A stretch of 20,234 bases of DNA from JBAXPW01 sp037132015 (GCA_037132015.1 JBAXPW010000025.1:1-20234); one strand, 5' to 3'; shown: positions 7,302 to 14,351, counted from the stretch's first letter. Notes: generated from the letters alone by a model not told the origin. Numbers and translations are program-made.

Positions 7302-8362
7302 TAAAATTGAGGAACAACAATATATAACAAAGATGTTTTATACATTCCTGCTGGTTGACTAGGGTCTGTTTTTACTTGATATGAAATTATATGTTGATCA
7401 TTGCTCAGAGGTGTTGAGATAGGACCAGAATAATCTGCAACGGGATCACCAGGAGAAGTGGTGACAAAACCTGCATATTTTACACCTCCATTTGTAAATC
7501 TATTTCCCGTTCCTCCAGTTAAACTTGTATCATCAGTTGAATATCCAAATCCATATCCTGCCCAGGTGCTCGGACTTGAATTAGTTGAGGAATAATTGGG
7601 GATTGTGAATGTATCATAGGTGAGGGGATTTATTACACGACCGTATACAATGTATCCATTATATGCATTTGTTGATGTAGTTAATGTGGTTGATTTTGTG
7701 TTATCAGTGTGTGAGTTACCTGAGTTCAGATTATCAAATGAAATACTATCAGAACTAACTTGAAATGTAAGAGAAGGAACGGATGTAGTGGCAGATCCAT
7801 TCTGACTATACTGAGATTCAGTATAAGCTCCTTGCATAGCCTTCACTTTGAGATAATAGGTAGTGTCTTGATTAAGTCCAGAAACAATTGTTCCGTTTGT
7901 ACCTCCCCATGTTGAATAGAGTTGTCTGTCTTCATTCCCCAATGTGGTTCCGAGTGTGTTATCATTTTGTACATAATACGTTGTTACAAAATTATCAGGG
8001 CTTATCGCAACAGCATAAGTGGTATCTGATGGATTATTTCCGGTGTTTATAACAAATTTCAAACGATCGTAATAACTTGAAGGATTTGTAACTGTTGGTG
8101 GAGGTGGTACATGTGTTTGTTGTGTAAAAATAAGCCCATCACCTAATGATTGAGTTCCATTATTTCCGTTCGTTCCTCCGTCTTCACCTACAATTGCATT
8201 TATTGAGACACTTCCATTTGAGGTCCCTTCGCTTCCTCCCGTTCCAAAACCATATTGTTTGATTTCGTAGGTAGAGTTTGATGGACCAGCAATTACTTGA
8301 CTGGAACATAAGACTACTCCATAAATAATGATAAAAAAAATATATATTGAATTTTTCTTCAT
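7301..8362 (-). CDS. WxL-like secreted surface protein with Fn3-like domain, first copy
   Basis: 353 residues from the ATG at 8362. The frame is open to a TTG at 8389, but the downstream ATG gives a classic signal peptide (MKKNSIYIFFIIIYGVVLC...VIAG) and sits 9 nt after a -10-like TATGAT. Residues about 28-78 are Gly/Asn-rich (QYGFGTGGSEGTSNGSV, GDGLIFTQQ). Residues 82-190 resemble an Fn3-like domain (RLKFVINTGNNPSDTTYAVA, GLNQDTTYYLKVKA). Residues 193-353 are the WxL-like domain shared with the product of 5213-6307, ending ISYQVKTDPSQPAGMYK...VPQF; Tyr replaces the usual Trp of WxL motifs. It is the first structural gene after the regulator and is coupled to the DUF916-like gene by TAATG. 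Probably exported and non-covalently retained at the surface. Confidence 0.7.
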   Translation of the reverse strand: MKKNSIYIFFIIIYGVVLCSSQVIAGPSNSTYEIKQYGFGTGGSEGTSNGSVSINAIVGEDGGTNGNNGTQSLGDGLIFTQQTHVPPPPTVTNPSSYYDRLKFVINTGNNPSDTTYAVAISPDNFVTTYYVQNDNTLGTTLGNEDRQLYSTWGGTNGTIVSGLNQDTTYYLKVKAMQGAYTESQYSQNGSATTSVPSLTFQVSSDSISFDNLNSGNSHTDNTKSTTLTTSTNAYNGYIVYGRVINPLTYDTFTIPNYSSTNSSPSTWAGYGFGYSTDDTSLTGGTGNRFTNGGVKYAGFVTTSPGDPVADYSGPISTPLSNDQHIISYQVKTDPSQPAGMYKTSLLYIVVPQF

Positions 8363-8371
8363 GATGTATTC

Positions 8372-8377
8372 ATCATA
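8372..8377 (-). promoter_or_regulatory. -10-like TATGAT before the first WxL-like gene
   Basis: On the minus strand TATGAT (5 of 6) ends 9 nt before the ATG at 8362. This would give an almost leaderless transcript and allow the structural genes to be transcribed separately from the regulator. No clear -35 is seen. Confidence 0.4.
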
Positions 8378-8381
8378 AAGT

Positions 8382-8407
8382 ATTCTCAAAAAAAATTGAA
8401 TGAGAAT
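8382..8407. repeat. Inverted repeat between regulator and first WxL-like gene
   Basis: ATTCTCA (8382-8388) and TGAGAAT (8401-8407) are exact reverse complements around a 12-base A/T-rich centre. The element begins one base from the regulator's stop codon and lies just upstream of the -10-like TATGAT. It could be an operator or a weak attenuator. On the minus strand the T-run is inside the loop rather than after the stem, so it is not a standard terminator. Confidence 0.45.
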
Positions 8408-9334
8408 TTATATCTTTGAATAATATGTTGAGCGTCCTTTTCCAATAATCAAGACTAATCCCTTTTCTGCTAGTGAAGTTAGATCTCGAGAGGCAGTAAT
8501 TTGAGAAACATGAAATAATTTTTGCACGTCTCTGTTTGATATTCGTTTTTCAGGATTTGAGATAAAAGTTAGGATTGCGCGTTGACGATCGGTCAATTGA
8601 GTTGATGTAATTACATCTATGTTTTTTATTTCATCTTGAATTTTGTTAAATTGTTTTTTTGCTAGATCAGCGTAGCTAGTAACAAAATATTCTATCCACT
8701 CCGTTGCAGAATTTTGTTTTATGGCAACTTGAATTTGTTGAGAAATCTCATTTTTATTTAAGTAAAACCATTCATCAAATACAATCATCTCCCTAAAATC
8801 ATACCCAAATGAAAAAAGTATAAGATGGGTTGTGTATTGAGCTACAATATGTGCGAGGGGTAGATCTTGAGAATTTATTCGGAGATGAATGTAAATGAGT
8901 GAGGCTTTTACAATTGGTTCATCATTTCCTTGAAGTGTATAAGATAAAAGAGATGAAATAGGAAGTAGCTCACTATTTTTTTTACCAAATATTTTTTCAC
9001 TTATATTTTGAATATGAATTTCTTCTGGAAGTGTTTTTTTACACAACCATTCATCATATACATAATCATAGGTTTCCTTGAGACACAATATTTGTTTTTC
9101 GACCATGGAATGAGGCATTCGTTTAAGTGAAATTATTTGTGCAATCGAGTTCAGTGAAACCTGTTGCATAAGGGGTCGGAGATTGTAGTAAATGCGTTTT
9201 TGGATTCCGTTCCAACGAAGCTGTGCAATAATACGTGGATGAAGGGGAAAAGTTATAATATCTTTATATATTTCTTCAAAATCAGAGACTGATTTTTTTA
9301 TACTCACTTTTTTTGTATATGATAAAGTTCTCAT
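8408..9334 (-). CDS. Fic-scaffold protein with degenerate active site and C-terminal winged helix, likely transcription regulator
   Basis: 308 residues, no signal peptide. The C-terminus (about 246-308) is a winged HTH: LTDRQRAILTFI, ISNRDVQKLFHVSQITASRDL, then EKGLVLIIGKGRSTYY. This closely follows the wHTH found at the end of many Fic/DOC family proteins. The preceding segment also aligns with Fic proteins: GYDFREMIVFDEWFYLNKNE (177-196) resembles the GYDFRxLFSLEEYYxxDR part just after the Fic motif, and EWIEYFVTSYADLAKKQF (212-229) the helix that follows. The AMP-transferring HPFxxGNGR motif is absent: the equivalent stretch (about 150-165) reads HLRINSQDLPLAHIVA. The enzyme is therefore probably dead and the protein reused for DNA binding. 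It starts the minus operon and diverges from the tail-like gene. Family confidence is moderate; the HTH is clear. Confidence 0.72.
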   Translation of the reverse strand: MRTLSYTKKVSIKKSVSDFEEIYKDIITFPLHPRIIAQLRWNGIQKRIYYNLRPLMQQVSLNSIAQIISLKRMPHSMVEKQILCLKETYDYVYDEWLCKKTLPEEIHIQNISEKIFGKKNSELLPISSLLSYTLQGNDEPIVKASLIYIHLRINSQDLPLAHIVAQYTTHLILFSFGYDFREMIVFDEWFYLNKNEISQQIQVAIKQNSATEWIEYFVTSYADLAKKQFNKIQDEIKNIDVITSTQLTDRQRAILTFISNPEKRISNRDVQKLFHVSQITASRDLTSLAEKGLVLIIGKGRSTYYSKI

Positions 9335-9337
9335 TTT

Positions 9338-9355
9338 ATTTATCTTATCGTAATC
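9338..9355 (-). repeat. Element GATTACGATAAGATAAAT over the regulator's -10
   Basis: Read on the minus strand, this 18-mer covers the TAAGAT -10. It matches 15 of 18 bases of GATTATGATAAGAATAAT at 9429-9446 on the plus strand, in the promoter of the divergent tail-like gene. The two form an inverted pair across the shared intergenic region and may bind one regulator, possibly the winged-helix protein encoded here. Confidence 0.45.
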
Positions 9356-9370
9356 ATTTCATTTCGTCAA
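9342..9370 (-). promoter_or_regulatory. Promoter of the regulator/WxL-like operon
   Basis: On the minus strand TTGACG (9370-9365) is followed, after exactly 17 nt, by TAAGAT (9347-9342), which ends 7 nt before the ATG at 9334. The -35 is one base from consensus. The geometry predicts a leaderless mRNA for the regulator. Confidence 0.65.
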
Positions 9371-9427
9371 GTTTAGGTTATTTTAATAGTGTAAAAAATA
9401 TATATGTAGAAAAACTATAAAATGATT

Positions 9428-9448
9428 AGATTATGATAAGAATAATCT
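9428..9448 (+). promoter_or_regulatory. Inverted repeat upstream of the tail-like gene promoter
   Basis: AGATTAT (9428-9434) and ATAATCT (9442-9448) are exact reverse complements around GATAAGA. The element sits about where an activator or repressor would contact the promoter at 9466-9474. It contains the plus-strand copy of the 18-mer shared with the regulator promoter. Confidence 0.45.
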
Positions 9449-9465
9449 GCTCTTGAACTATTTTT

Positions 9466-9474
9466 TGCTATTAT
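9466..9474 (+). promoter_or_regulatory. Extended -10 promoter of the tail-like gene
   Basis: TGCTATTAT matches TGnTATAAT at all but one position. It overlaps an in-frame ATG at 9473, which therefore cannot be transcribed from this promoter. The next in-frame ATG, at 9521, has a Shine-Dalgarno-like AGGGAG (9503-9508) 12 nt upstream, giving a leader of roughly 40 nt. Confidence 0.6.
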
Positions 9475-9520
9475 GTATATTTATATAAGGGTATACGCAT
9501 ATAGGGAGTTCTGGATTATT

Positions 9521-12500
9521 ATGAAGGCCCGATTAAGAACTTCTATAAAGAATATTTTTTTCTTCCCACTCGTGGGGCTTGTGATAACGTTACTTTCTAC
9601 TTGTTTCCCTGTTTATGGAAACGCAGGTATTTATGAAAAAATAAATTTTCAAGGAAAGCTTGTTAATTTTACTGATGGGACAAATGTGTCAAATACTTCT
9701 TATACATTTACTTTCACTTTGTATGATGCTTCTTCTGCAGGGACTAATCTTTGGACAGAAGATCAATCATTGACAGTAACTGATGGTATTTTTCGTGCTT
9801 CTTTAGGATCAGTAACTCCATTTGGTGCAACTATATTTGACAATGATAATTTATTCCTTGGTATAAAAGTAAATGGAGGAACTGAGTTATCACCACGAAT
9901 ACGTTTTTCGGCAACAGCGTATGCGATGAATGCAAAAAAAGTAAATGGATTAAACGTAACAAATACAAATGGAACTCTTACGATACCAACTGGTGCAACT
10001 ATACAATTTGGGGGCAATTTTACCACATCAGGATCAAATGCTCTTACTATCACAACTTCAAACACTACCAATGCAACACTACCTGCTGGTACTATTACTC
10101 TAGCAGATTTAACAACTGCACAATCGTTTACAAACAAAACTATTGGATCAACAGGATTGATTTTTTCTGGTGCATCAACTGATATTACAACAGGTACGAA
10201 CGAACATTTTACGATTTCGCCGAATGGATTAGGAAATATAGGGATTGGTACAACAAATCCACTATCATTTTTTTCAATTGGAAATACTTCTCAATTCCAA
10301 ATAAATTCTAGTGGCGCTATTATTGCAACTACTGGAATTACTTCTTCTGGATCAATACAATTTTCAAACCTTACAAATGGGTTATTACTTGCAAATGGTA
10401 GTGGTGTGTTATCTATTCAGTCAACATCTTCGTTTGAAATTCCTCTTACATTTTCAAATGGATTGACAAGATCTTCAAATACGATTCAATTAGGAGGAAC
10501 CTTATCAAAGATAACAGAGATTGCAATGGGTGGATATAACTTTGGATTTACAGGTGCAGGAAATGTAGGGATAGGAACCACAGGAACCCTTGCACGATTA
10601 GCATTAGTTGGATCAGGATCAACAACAGGATTTAATTTTAGAACTCAAGGAAATACTGGTGTTGATACATTTGTAATTCTTGATAATGGTAATGTTGGTA
10701 TTGGTACTACTTCTCCAGGTGCTTCTCTTGCTATTGGTGCCGGCGCAACTTCTCCATTTATGGTAAATAACTCAGGAAATATTACTCGTATCAATAATGT
10801 GGCATATTCATTTCCTTCTGAATCAGGTGGTATCACAACTTATTTAAAAAATGATGGCTCAGGTAATTTGACATGGTCTACCGCGTCAGGGCCTTCTGGA
10901 GGTGTTACAACTATTGAAAATGAGGGAGTAGCACTTGCTTCACAACCAAATCTTAATTTCATTGGAGCAGGAATAGATTGTGTTAATAATGCAGGAGGTG
11001 GTCAAACAGATTGTACTGTGAGGGGTGATGGTACCATACAGGTAGAAAAAGATGCAAGTGAATCTGTTGTATCGAACGCAACTTTGCAAAATGATGATGC
11101 GTTACTTTTTGCAATGTCTGCAAGCACCGCATATTTTTATGAAATAGATGCGAAATATACTGCAAACACAACAGGAGATATACGTATAGGTGCTACTGGA
11201 CCTGCAGGATCAACATATTCTTTTTCTGGTAACATTCAGATAACACAAATTACAGGTGCCGCGTGCGCATACTCAACTGGTGGAACTGGATGTATTGGAA
11301 ATCCATCATCGGCAACGGGTATGCCATATGCGATCAGTGTTAGTGGATTAGCTCAAGCAGGGGCGAACGCGGGTAACTTTAATTTTACATGGGCACAGTC
11401 CGTCTCAAATGCAGCAGCAACAATTGTGGAAAAAAATAGTATTTTGAGATATCGTGAGTTAAATGGAGCTGCAGATTTGGCAGAAGTGTATTATTCGGCA
11501 AATACAGCAGAACCCGGAGAAGTGATGGTATTAGATTCTACTGTTACTTCTGGAGTAAAAAGAAGTATAAAAGCATATGATCCGTCCATTATTGGTGTAG
11601 TTTCTACCAAGCCAGCTATTGTTATCGGAGATAAAGGTGGGTATGGTAATCCTATCGCAATAGCTTTATCAGGTCGTGTTCCTGTAAAAGTATCCACTGA
11701 AAATGGAGCGATTGTTGCAGGCGATTATCTAACATCATCATCAATAACAGGAGTAGCAATGAAAGCGACAAAGGCAGGGCCAATTATTGGTCTTGCAATG
11801 GAATCATATGATGGTGCAGATGTTGGAAAAGTATTAACATTTATTAAAACAGCATATAACACGGGTACTATTTCTCCTCTCTTCACAGATACTAGCTCCT
11901 CAGATAAAATTATTTTAGATAATTTACTAAATGATAAGGCAAAAATAAAAAAAGAAGATTTATCATATGTAGTTACAGATCGTGTAGTTGCAGGTCTTGA
12001 TGTTATTGCTCCAGAAATAACAACTCAACACGTATCTACAGATCTAATAACAAGTTCTCTTGATAAAAACATACGTATGTTGCTCGATGATAATGGTGCT
12101 TTTATTATCAGCAATCAAAATGCCTCAGATTCAGCTGTTTTTTCGGTTGATAGCCAAGGAAGTGCAACACTTTCAGGAACGTTGGATGTAAAAGAAATTC
12201 GTGCAAATAAAATTAACGGAATTGAAGATTTATCGACTACGCTTGACTCATTATCAAATAGAATTGAAAATCTTGAAATGATTGCATCACAATCTGCGCC
12301 TTTAAATGATATACCTATATTATCAGCAACTCAAGGATCATTATTGCGTCAGGATGGCTTAATTGTCTCAGAAGCAACCGTTTCTGGTCATTTGAATGTG
12401 GGAGGAAATACTCTTGTTGAAGGGATATTAAATGTAATAAATACAATAACGGGCAAAAATATAATTATTGAGCAATGGGCATCTTTTCTTGGCTCAACAT

Positions 12501-12880
12501 CTTTTAAAGATAATGTTTTGTTTGGTAAACGTCCGACATTTAATCGTGATACTGCGGGGTATGTAACAATTCCGTCTGGTCAAGAAAATGTTCGTGTTTC
12601 TTTTAAGTCAATCTATGATACAAAACCAATTGTAGTTTCTTCGGTAGTTTCAATTGATGAGGCATCAGCGAGTGCAAATATTCTACTTCAGAATGGGTAT
12701 CAGTTTATTGTTTCTGATATTACGAACGAAGGATTTACAGTAAAGTTGAATAAGCCAGCAAATCGGGATATCGTTTTTTCATGGATAGCTTTTAGTGCGG
12801 GAGATATTGACACACCTCCAGATGCCACTACATCTGCTGTGTTGATTTCTCCTACTTTAATTCCGTTAAACCCGCCATAA
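9521..12880 (+). CDS. Phage-tail-fibre-like exported surface protein
   Basis: 1119 residues from the ATG at 9521. The frame opens at 9473, but that ATG overlaps the promoter, and starting at MKARLRTSIKNIFFF gives a proper signal peptide (core about 11-27, cleavage near residue 35). Residues 39-138 form a beta domain (INFQGKLVNFTDG, TFTFTLYDASSAG, PRIRFSATAYAMNA). A long Thr/Ser/Asn/Gly stretch follows with GNIGIGTT or GNVGIGTT repeats near residues 238, 347 and 390, typical of trimeric tail-fibre-like beta structures. Residues 652-774 (ADLAEVYYSANTAEPGE, IIGVVSTKPAIVIGD, GRVPVKVSTENGAI, GDYLTSSSITGVAM) recall Peptidase_G2-like assembly domains. A short coiled coil lies near 900-920. Residues 1024-1092 resemble an H-type-lectin-like tip (VRVSFKSIYDTKPIVV, RDIVFSWIAFSAG). 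It ends in a Pro/Thr tail with no anchor. Likely a surface adhesin; no phage genes are nearby. Confidence 0.72.
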   Translation: MKARLRTSIKNIFFFPLVGLVITLLSTCFPVYGNAGIYEKINFQGKLVNFTDGTNVSNTSYTFTFTLYDASSAGTNLWTEDQSLTVTDGIFRASLGSVTPFGATIFDNDNLFLGIKVNGGTELSPRIRFSATAYAMNAKKVNGLNVTNTNGTLTIPTGATIQFGGNFTTSGSNALTITTSNTTNATLPAGTITLADLTTAQSFTNKTIGSTGLIFSGASTDITTGTNEHFTISPNGLGNIGIGTTNPLSFFSIGNTSQFQINSSGAIIATTGITSSGSIQFSNLTNGLLLANGSGVLSIQSTSSFEIPLTFSNGLTRSSNTIQLGGTLSKITEIAMGGYNFGFTGAGNVGIGTTGTLARLALVGSGSTTGFNFRTQGNTGVDTFVILDNGNVGIGTTSPGASLAIGAGATSPFMVNNSGNITRINNVAYSFPSESGGITTYLKNDGSGNLTWSTASGPSGGVTTIENEGVALASQPNLNFIGAGIDCVNNAGGGQTDCTVRGDGTIQVEKDASESVVSNATLQNDDALLFAMSASTAYFYEIDAKYTANTTGDIRIGATGPAGSTYSFSGNIQITQITGAACAYSTGGTGCIGNPSSATGMPYAISVSGLAQAGANAGNFNFTWAQSVSNAAATIVEKNSILRYRELNGAADLAEVYYSANTAEPGEVMVLDSTVTSGVKRSIKAYDPSIIGVVSTKPAIVIGDKGGYGNPIAIALSGRVPVKVSTENGAIVAGDYLTSSSITGVAMKATKAGPIIGLAMESYDGADVGKVLTFIKTAYNTGTISPLFTDTSSSDKIILDNLLNDKAKIKKEDLSYVVTDRVVAGLDVIAPEITTQHVSTDLITSSLDKNIRMLLDDNGAFIISNQNASDSAVFSVDSQGSATLSGTLDVKEIRANKINGIEDLSTTLDSLSNRIENLEMIASQSAPLNDIPILSATQGSLLRQDGLIVSEATVSGHLNVGGNTLVEGILNVINTITGKNIIIEQWASFLGSTSFKDNVLFGKRPTFNRDTAGYVTIPSGQENVRVSFKSIYDTKPIVVSSVVSIDEASASANILLQNGYQFIVSDITNEGFTVKLNKPANRDIVFSWIAFSAGDIDTPPDATTSAVLISPTLIPLNPP

Positions 12881-12884
12881 TTTA

Positions 12885-12914
12885 TTGCAATTTTATCACC
12901 GTTGGGTATACAAT
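12885..12914 (+). promoter_or_regulatory. Promoter of the LytR_C gene
   Basis: TTGCAA (12885-12890), 18 nt, then TACAAT (12909-12914), ending 6 nt before the ATG at 12921. The geometry predicts a leaderless mRNA. It lies in the 40-nt gap after the tail-like gene, so read-through transcription is also possible. Confidence 0.55.
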
Positions 12915-12920
12915 GTACGT

Positions 12921-13736
12921 ATGTCAAATTTTTATAAAAAACCACAGAAAAATGATATCGATCCTGATGTTTTTTCTTTTCATGTAAAAATTTCGTCTTT
13001 GAAAAAAAACTTATTTACCCTTTTGATCATAGGGGGAATTGGGGGTGCGGTGTATACATCATATTATTATTATAATCAATACCAATCTGCAAAAGATCTG
13101 ATAAATAATCCCGGGAAAGCAGTCGCTAACGAAGTTGATTCTACCATGCAAAAGATTGGTCAACTTATGCAATTACCAACAGATGAAAAACCTACACTCG
13201 CTACGGTTGCAGATAAAACAAAGGTAAACAAACAATCTTTTTTTCGTCAAGCGGAAAATGGAGATAAAGTCCTCATATACACGAACGCACAAAAAGCGAT
13301 ATTATACAGACCAAAAGATAATAAAATTATTGAAGTTGCACCTTTGAATATCGAAAATCGTGCACAGGTTGCAGGTGTTCAGACTTCTTCACCTTCAGCT
13401 CAGATCACTCGAATAGTAGAACCATCGCCAACTAGTATGCCATTAAAGGTAGTGATCTATAATGGCACAAATGCAAAAGGTCTTGGTGGAAAAGCAAAAA
13501 AATATCTTGCTTTTAAGGTAAAAGGAATTGAGATATTAGATCTTTTAAATGCGCAAAAAGCAGATTATGCAAAAACGCAGGTGATACGTTTGAAAGAAAT
13601 TCCTCAAGGGATTATCGATACACTTCTTTTTGAAACGGGGGGAGTGAAGGTAGAACTTCCAGTGGGTGAAAAAAAACCCGAGGGAGATGTTCTTCTCATC
13701 CTCGGGTCTGATTTTCAACAAAAATTGACTCAATAA
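12921..13736 (+). CDS. Single-pass membrane protein with LytR_C domain
   Basis: 271 residues from the ATG at 12921. The frame reaches back to a TTG at 12885, but that codon overlaps the -35 and adds a non-conserved extension. A cytoplasmic N-terminus with basic residues precedes one transmembrane helix (about 31-48, LFTLLIIGGIGGAVYTS). The extracytoplasmic part has a helical region and a segment, about 85-142, LPTDEKPTLATVADKTKV ... GDKVLIYTNAQKAILYRP. Residues 175-265 form a LytR_C-type domain (LKVVIYNGTNAKGLGGKAKK, ILDLLNAQKADYAKTQVIRL). LytR_C domains accompany LytR-CpsA-Psr enzymes or stand alone in the envelope; the catalytic LCP domain is absent here, so a scaffold or wall-binding role is more likely. 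The gene abuts ndk tail to tail with no spacer, and its last codons encode the ndk terminator on the other strand. Confidence 0.78.
   Translation: MSNFYKKPQKNDIDPDVFSFHVKISSLKKNLFTLLIIGGIGGAVYTSYYYYNQYQSAKDLINNPGKAVANEVDSTMQKIGQLMQLPTDEKPTLATVADKTKVNKQSFFRQAENGDKVLIYTNAQKAILYRPKDNKIIEVAPLNIENRAQVAGVQTSSPSAQITRIVEPSPTSMPLKVVIYNGTNAKGLGGKAKKYLAFKVKGIEILDLLNAQKADYAKTQVIRLKEIPQGIIDTLLFETGGVKVELPVGEKKPEGDVLLILGSDFQQKLTQ
13669..13707 (-). terminator. Intrinsic terminator of ndk inside the converging gene
   Basis: Read on the minus strand, ACCCGAGG (13707-13700) pairs perfectly with CCTCGGGT (13683-13676), with further pairing inside the loop. Eight consecutive T follow (plus-strand A-run 13669-13676). 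It lies 30-68 nt beyond the ndk stop and wholly within the last codons of the LytR_C gene. Confidence 0.88.
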
Positions 13737-14315
13737 TTATTTCATCACTACTTCTTCCACACGTGTATATTTATGAATAGGAAGTAGTTTTGACCATAAC
13801 TTAACTTCAAATTCAGCTTCTTCGACGTTTCCTGAAGCATGTACCATATTTTTTATTGGTCGTTTGCCAAAGTTAGCTAATGCAGATGAATCGTATGAAT
13901 AATCACCACGAATTGTTCCCGGGAGTGCTTTTAATGGAAGTGTGTGTCCGACTATTTTTCTTACGAGTTCGACTGCATGAGGTCCTTCCCATATCATTGC
14001 GAGTACGGGCCCGGATGTGATTGCATCAACTAACCATTCACGAATTTTTAGACCGATTTTAAGGGGGTCAGTTGTTCCAAAATCTTTGTCTAAATCAAGT
14101 CCGAGTTCTTTATAGTTTTCGATGGTTTTATTTGCCATTCCGACAATAAATTCTGTGCGACTTGCTGGATAGTGTTTATCGGCGAGCTCTTTTGTAACGA
14201 TCATAAAGCTTCCTGCGACCATCTTTAAGCCTATTTTTTCAAAACGAGTAATGATATCTCCCATGATGCCTCGTGAGACTGCATCTGGTTTCAAAACGAT
14301 GAGTGTTTGTTCCAT
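13737..14315 (-). CDS. ndk: Nucleoside diphosphate kinase, long form with insertion
   Basis: 192 residues. It transfers the gamma phosphate of ATP to other nucleoside diphosphates through a phosphohistidine. Visible signatures are TLIVLKPDAVSRG at the start, SGPVLAMIWEG (101-111), LPGTIRGDYS (131-140) and the catalytic region NMVHASGNVEEAEFE, with the active His at H159. Typical enzymes have about 140-150 residues; the extra length lies mainly at about 53-90 (TEFIVGMANKTIENYKELGLD and beyond), before SGPV, plus a few residues between GDYS and H159. All core motifs remain, so it should be active. It has its own extended -10 promoter and a strong terminator, and is the only clear central-metabolism gene in the window. 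The start is supported by the canonical MEQTLIVLKPD N-terminus. Confidence 0.97.
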   Translation of the reverse strand: MEQTLIVLKPDAVSRGIMGDIITRFEKIGLKMVAGSFMIVTKELADKHYPASRTEFIVGMANKTIENYKELGLDLDKDFGTTDPLKIGLKIREWLVDAITSGPVLAMIWEGPHAVELVRKIVGHTLPLKALPGTIRGDYSYDSSALANFGKRPIKNMVHASGNVEEAEFEVKLWSKLLPIHKYTRVEEVVMK

Positions 14316-14342
14316 ATATAAAATAATTATTAACTGAGCCTC

Positions 14343-14351
14343 ATTATACCA
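14343..14351 (-). promoter_or_regulatory. Extended -10 promoter of ndk
   Basis: On the minus strand TGGTATAAT is a perfect extended -10, 27 nt before the ATG at 14315, so the leader would be about 20 nt. No good -35 is seen, as is common with extended -10 promoters. No strong Shine-Dalgarno is visible. Confidence 0.65.

Noticed and set aside
8363..8389. TTG at 8389 as start of the first WxL-like gene
   Set aside because: It lies upstream of a -10-like TATGAT and puts acidic residues before the signal peptide; the ATG at 8362 gives a standard MKK signal peptide.
9473..9520. Upstream ATG at 9473 as start of the tail-like gene
   Set aside because: It overlaps the extended -10 promoter and adds 16 residues before a good signal peptide; the ATG at 9521 has an SD-like AGGGAG.
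9521..12880. Prophage or phage tail operon
   Set aside because: The protein has a Sec signal peptide and no capsid, portal, terminase or baseplate genes lie nearby.
12885..12920. TTG at 12885 as start of the LytR_C gene
   Set aside because: It overlaps the predicted -35, and the ATG at 12921 sits at the leaderless position.
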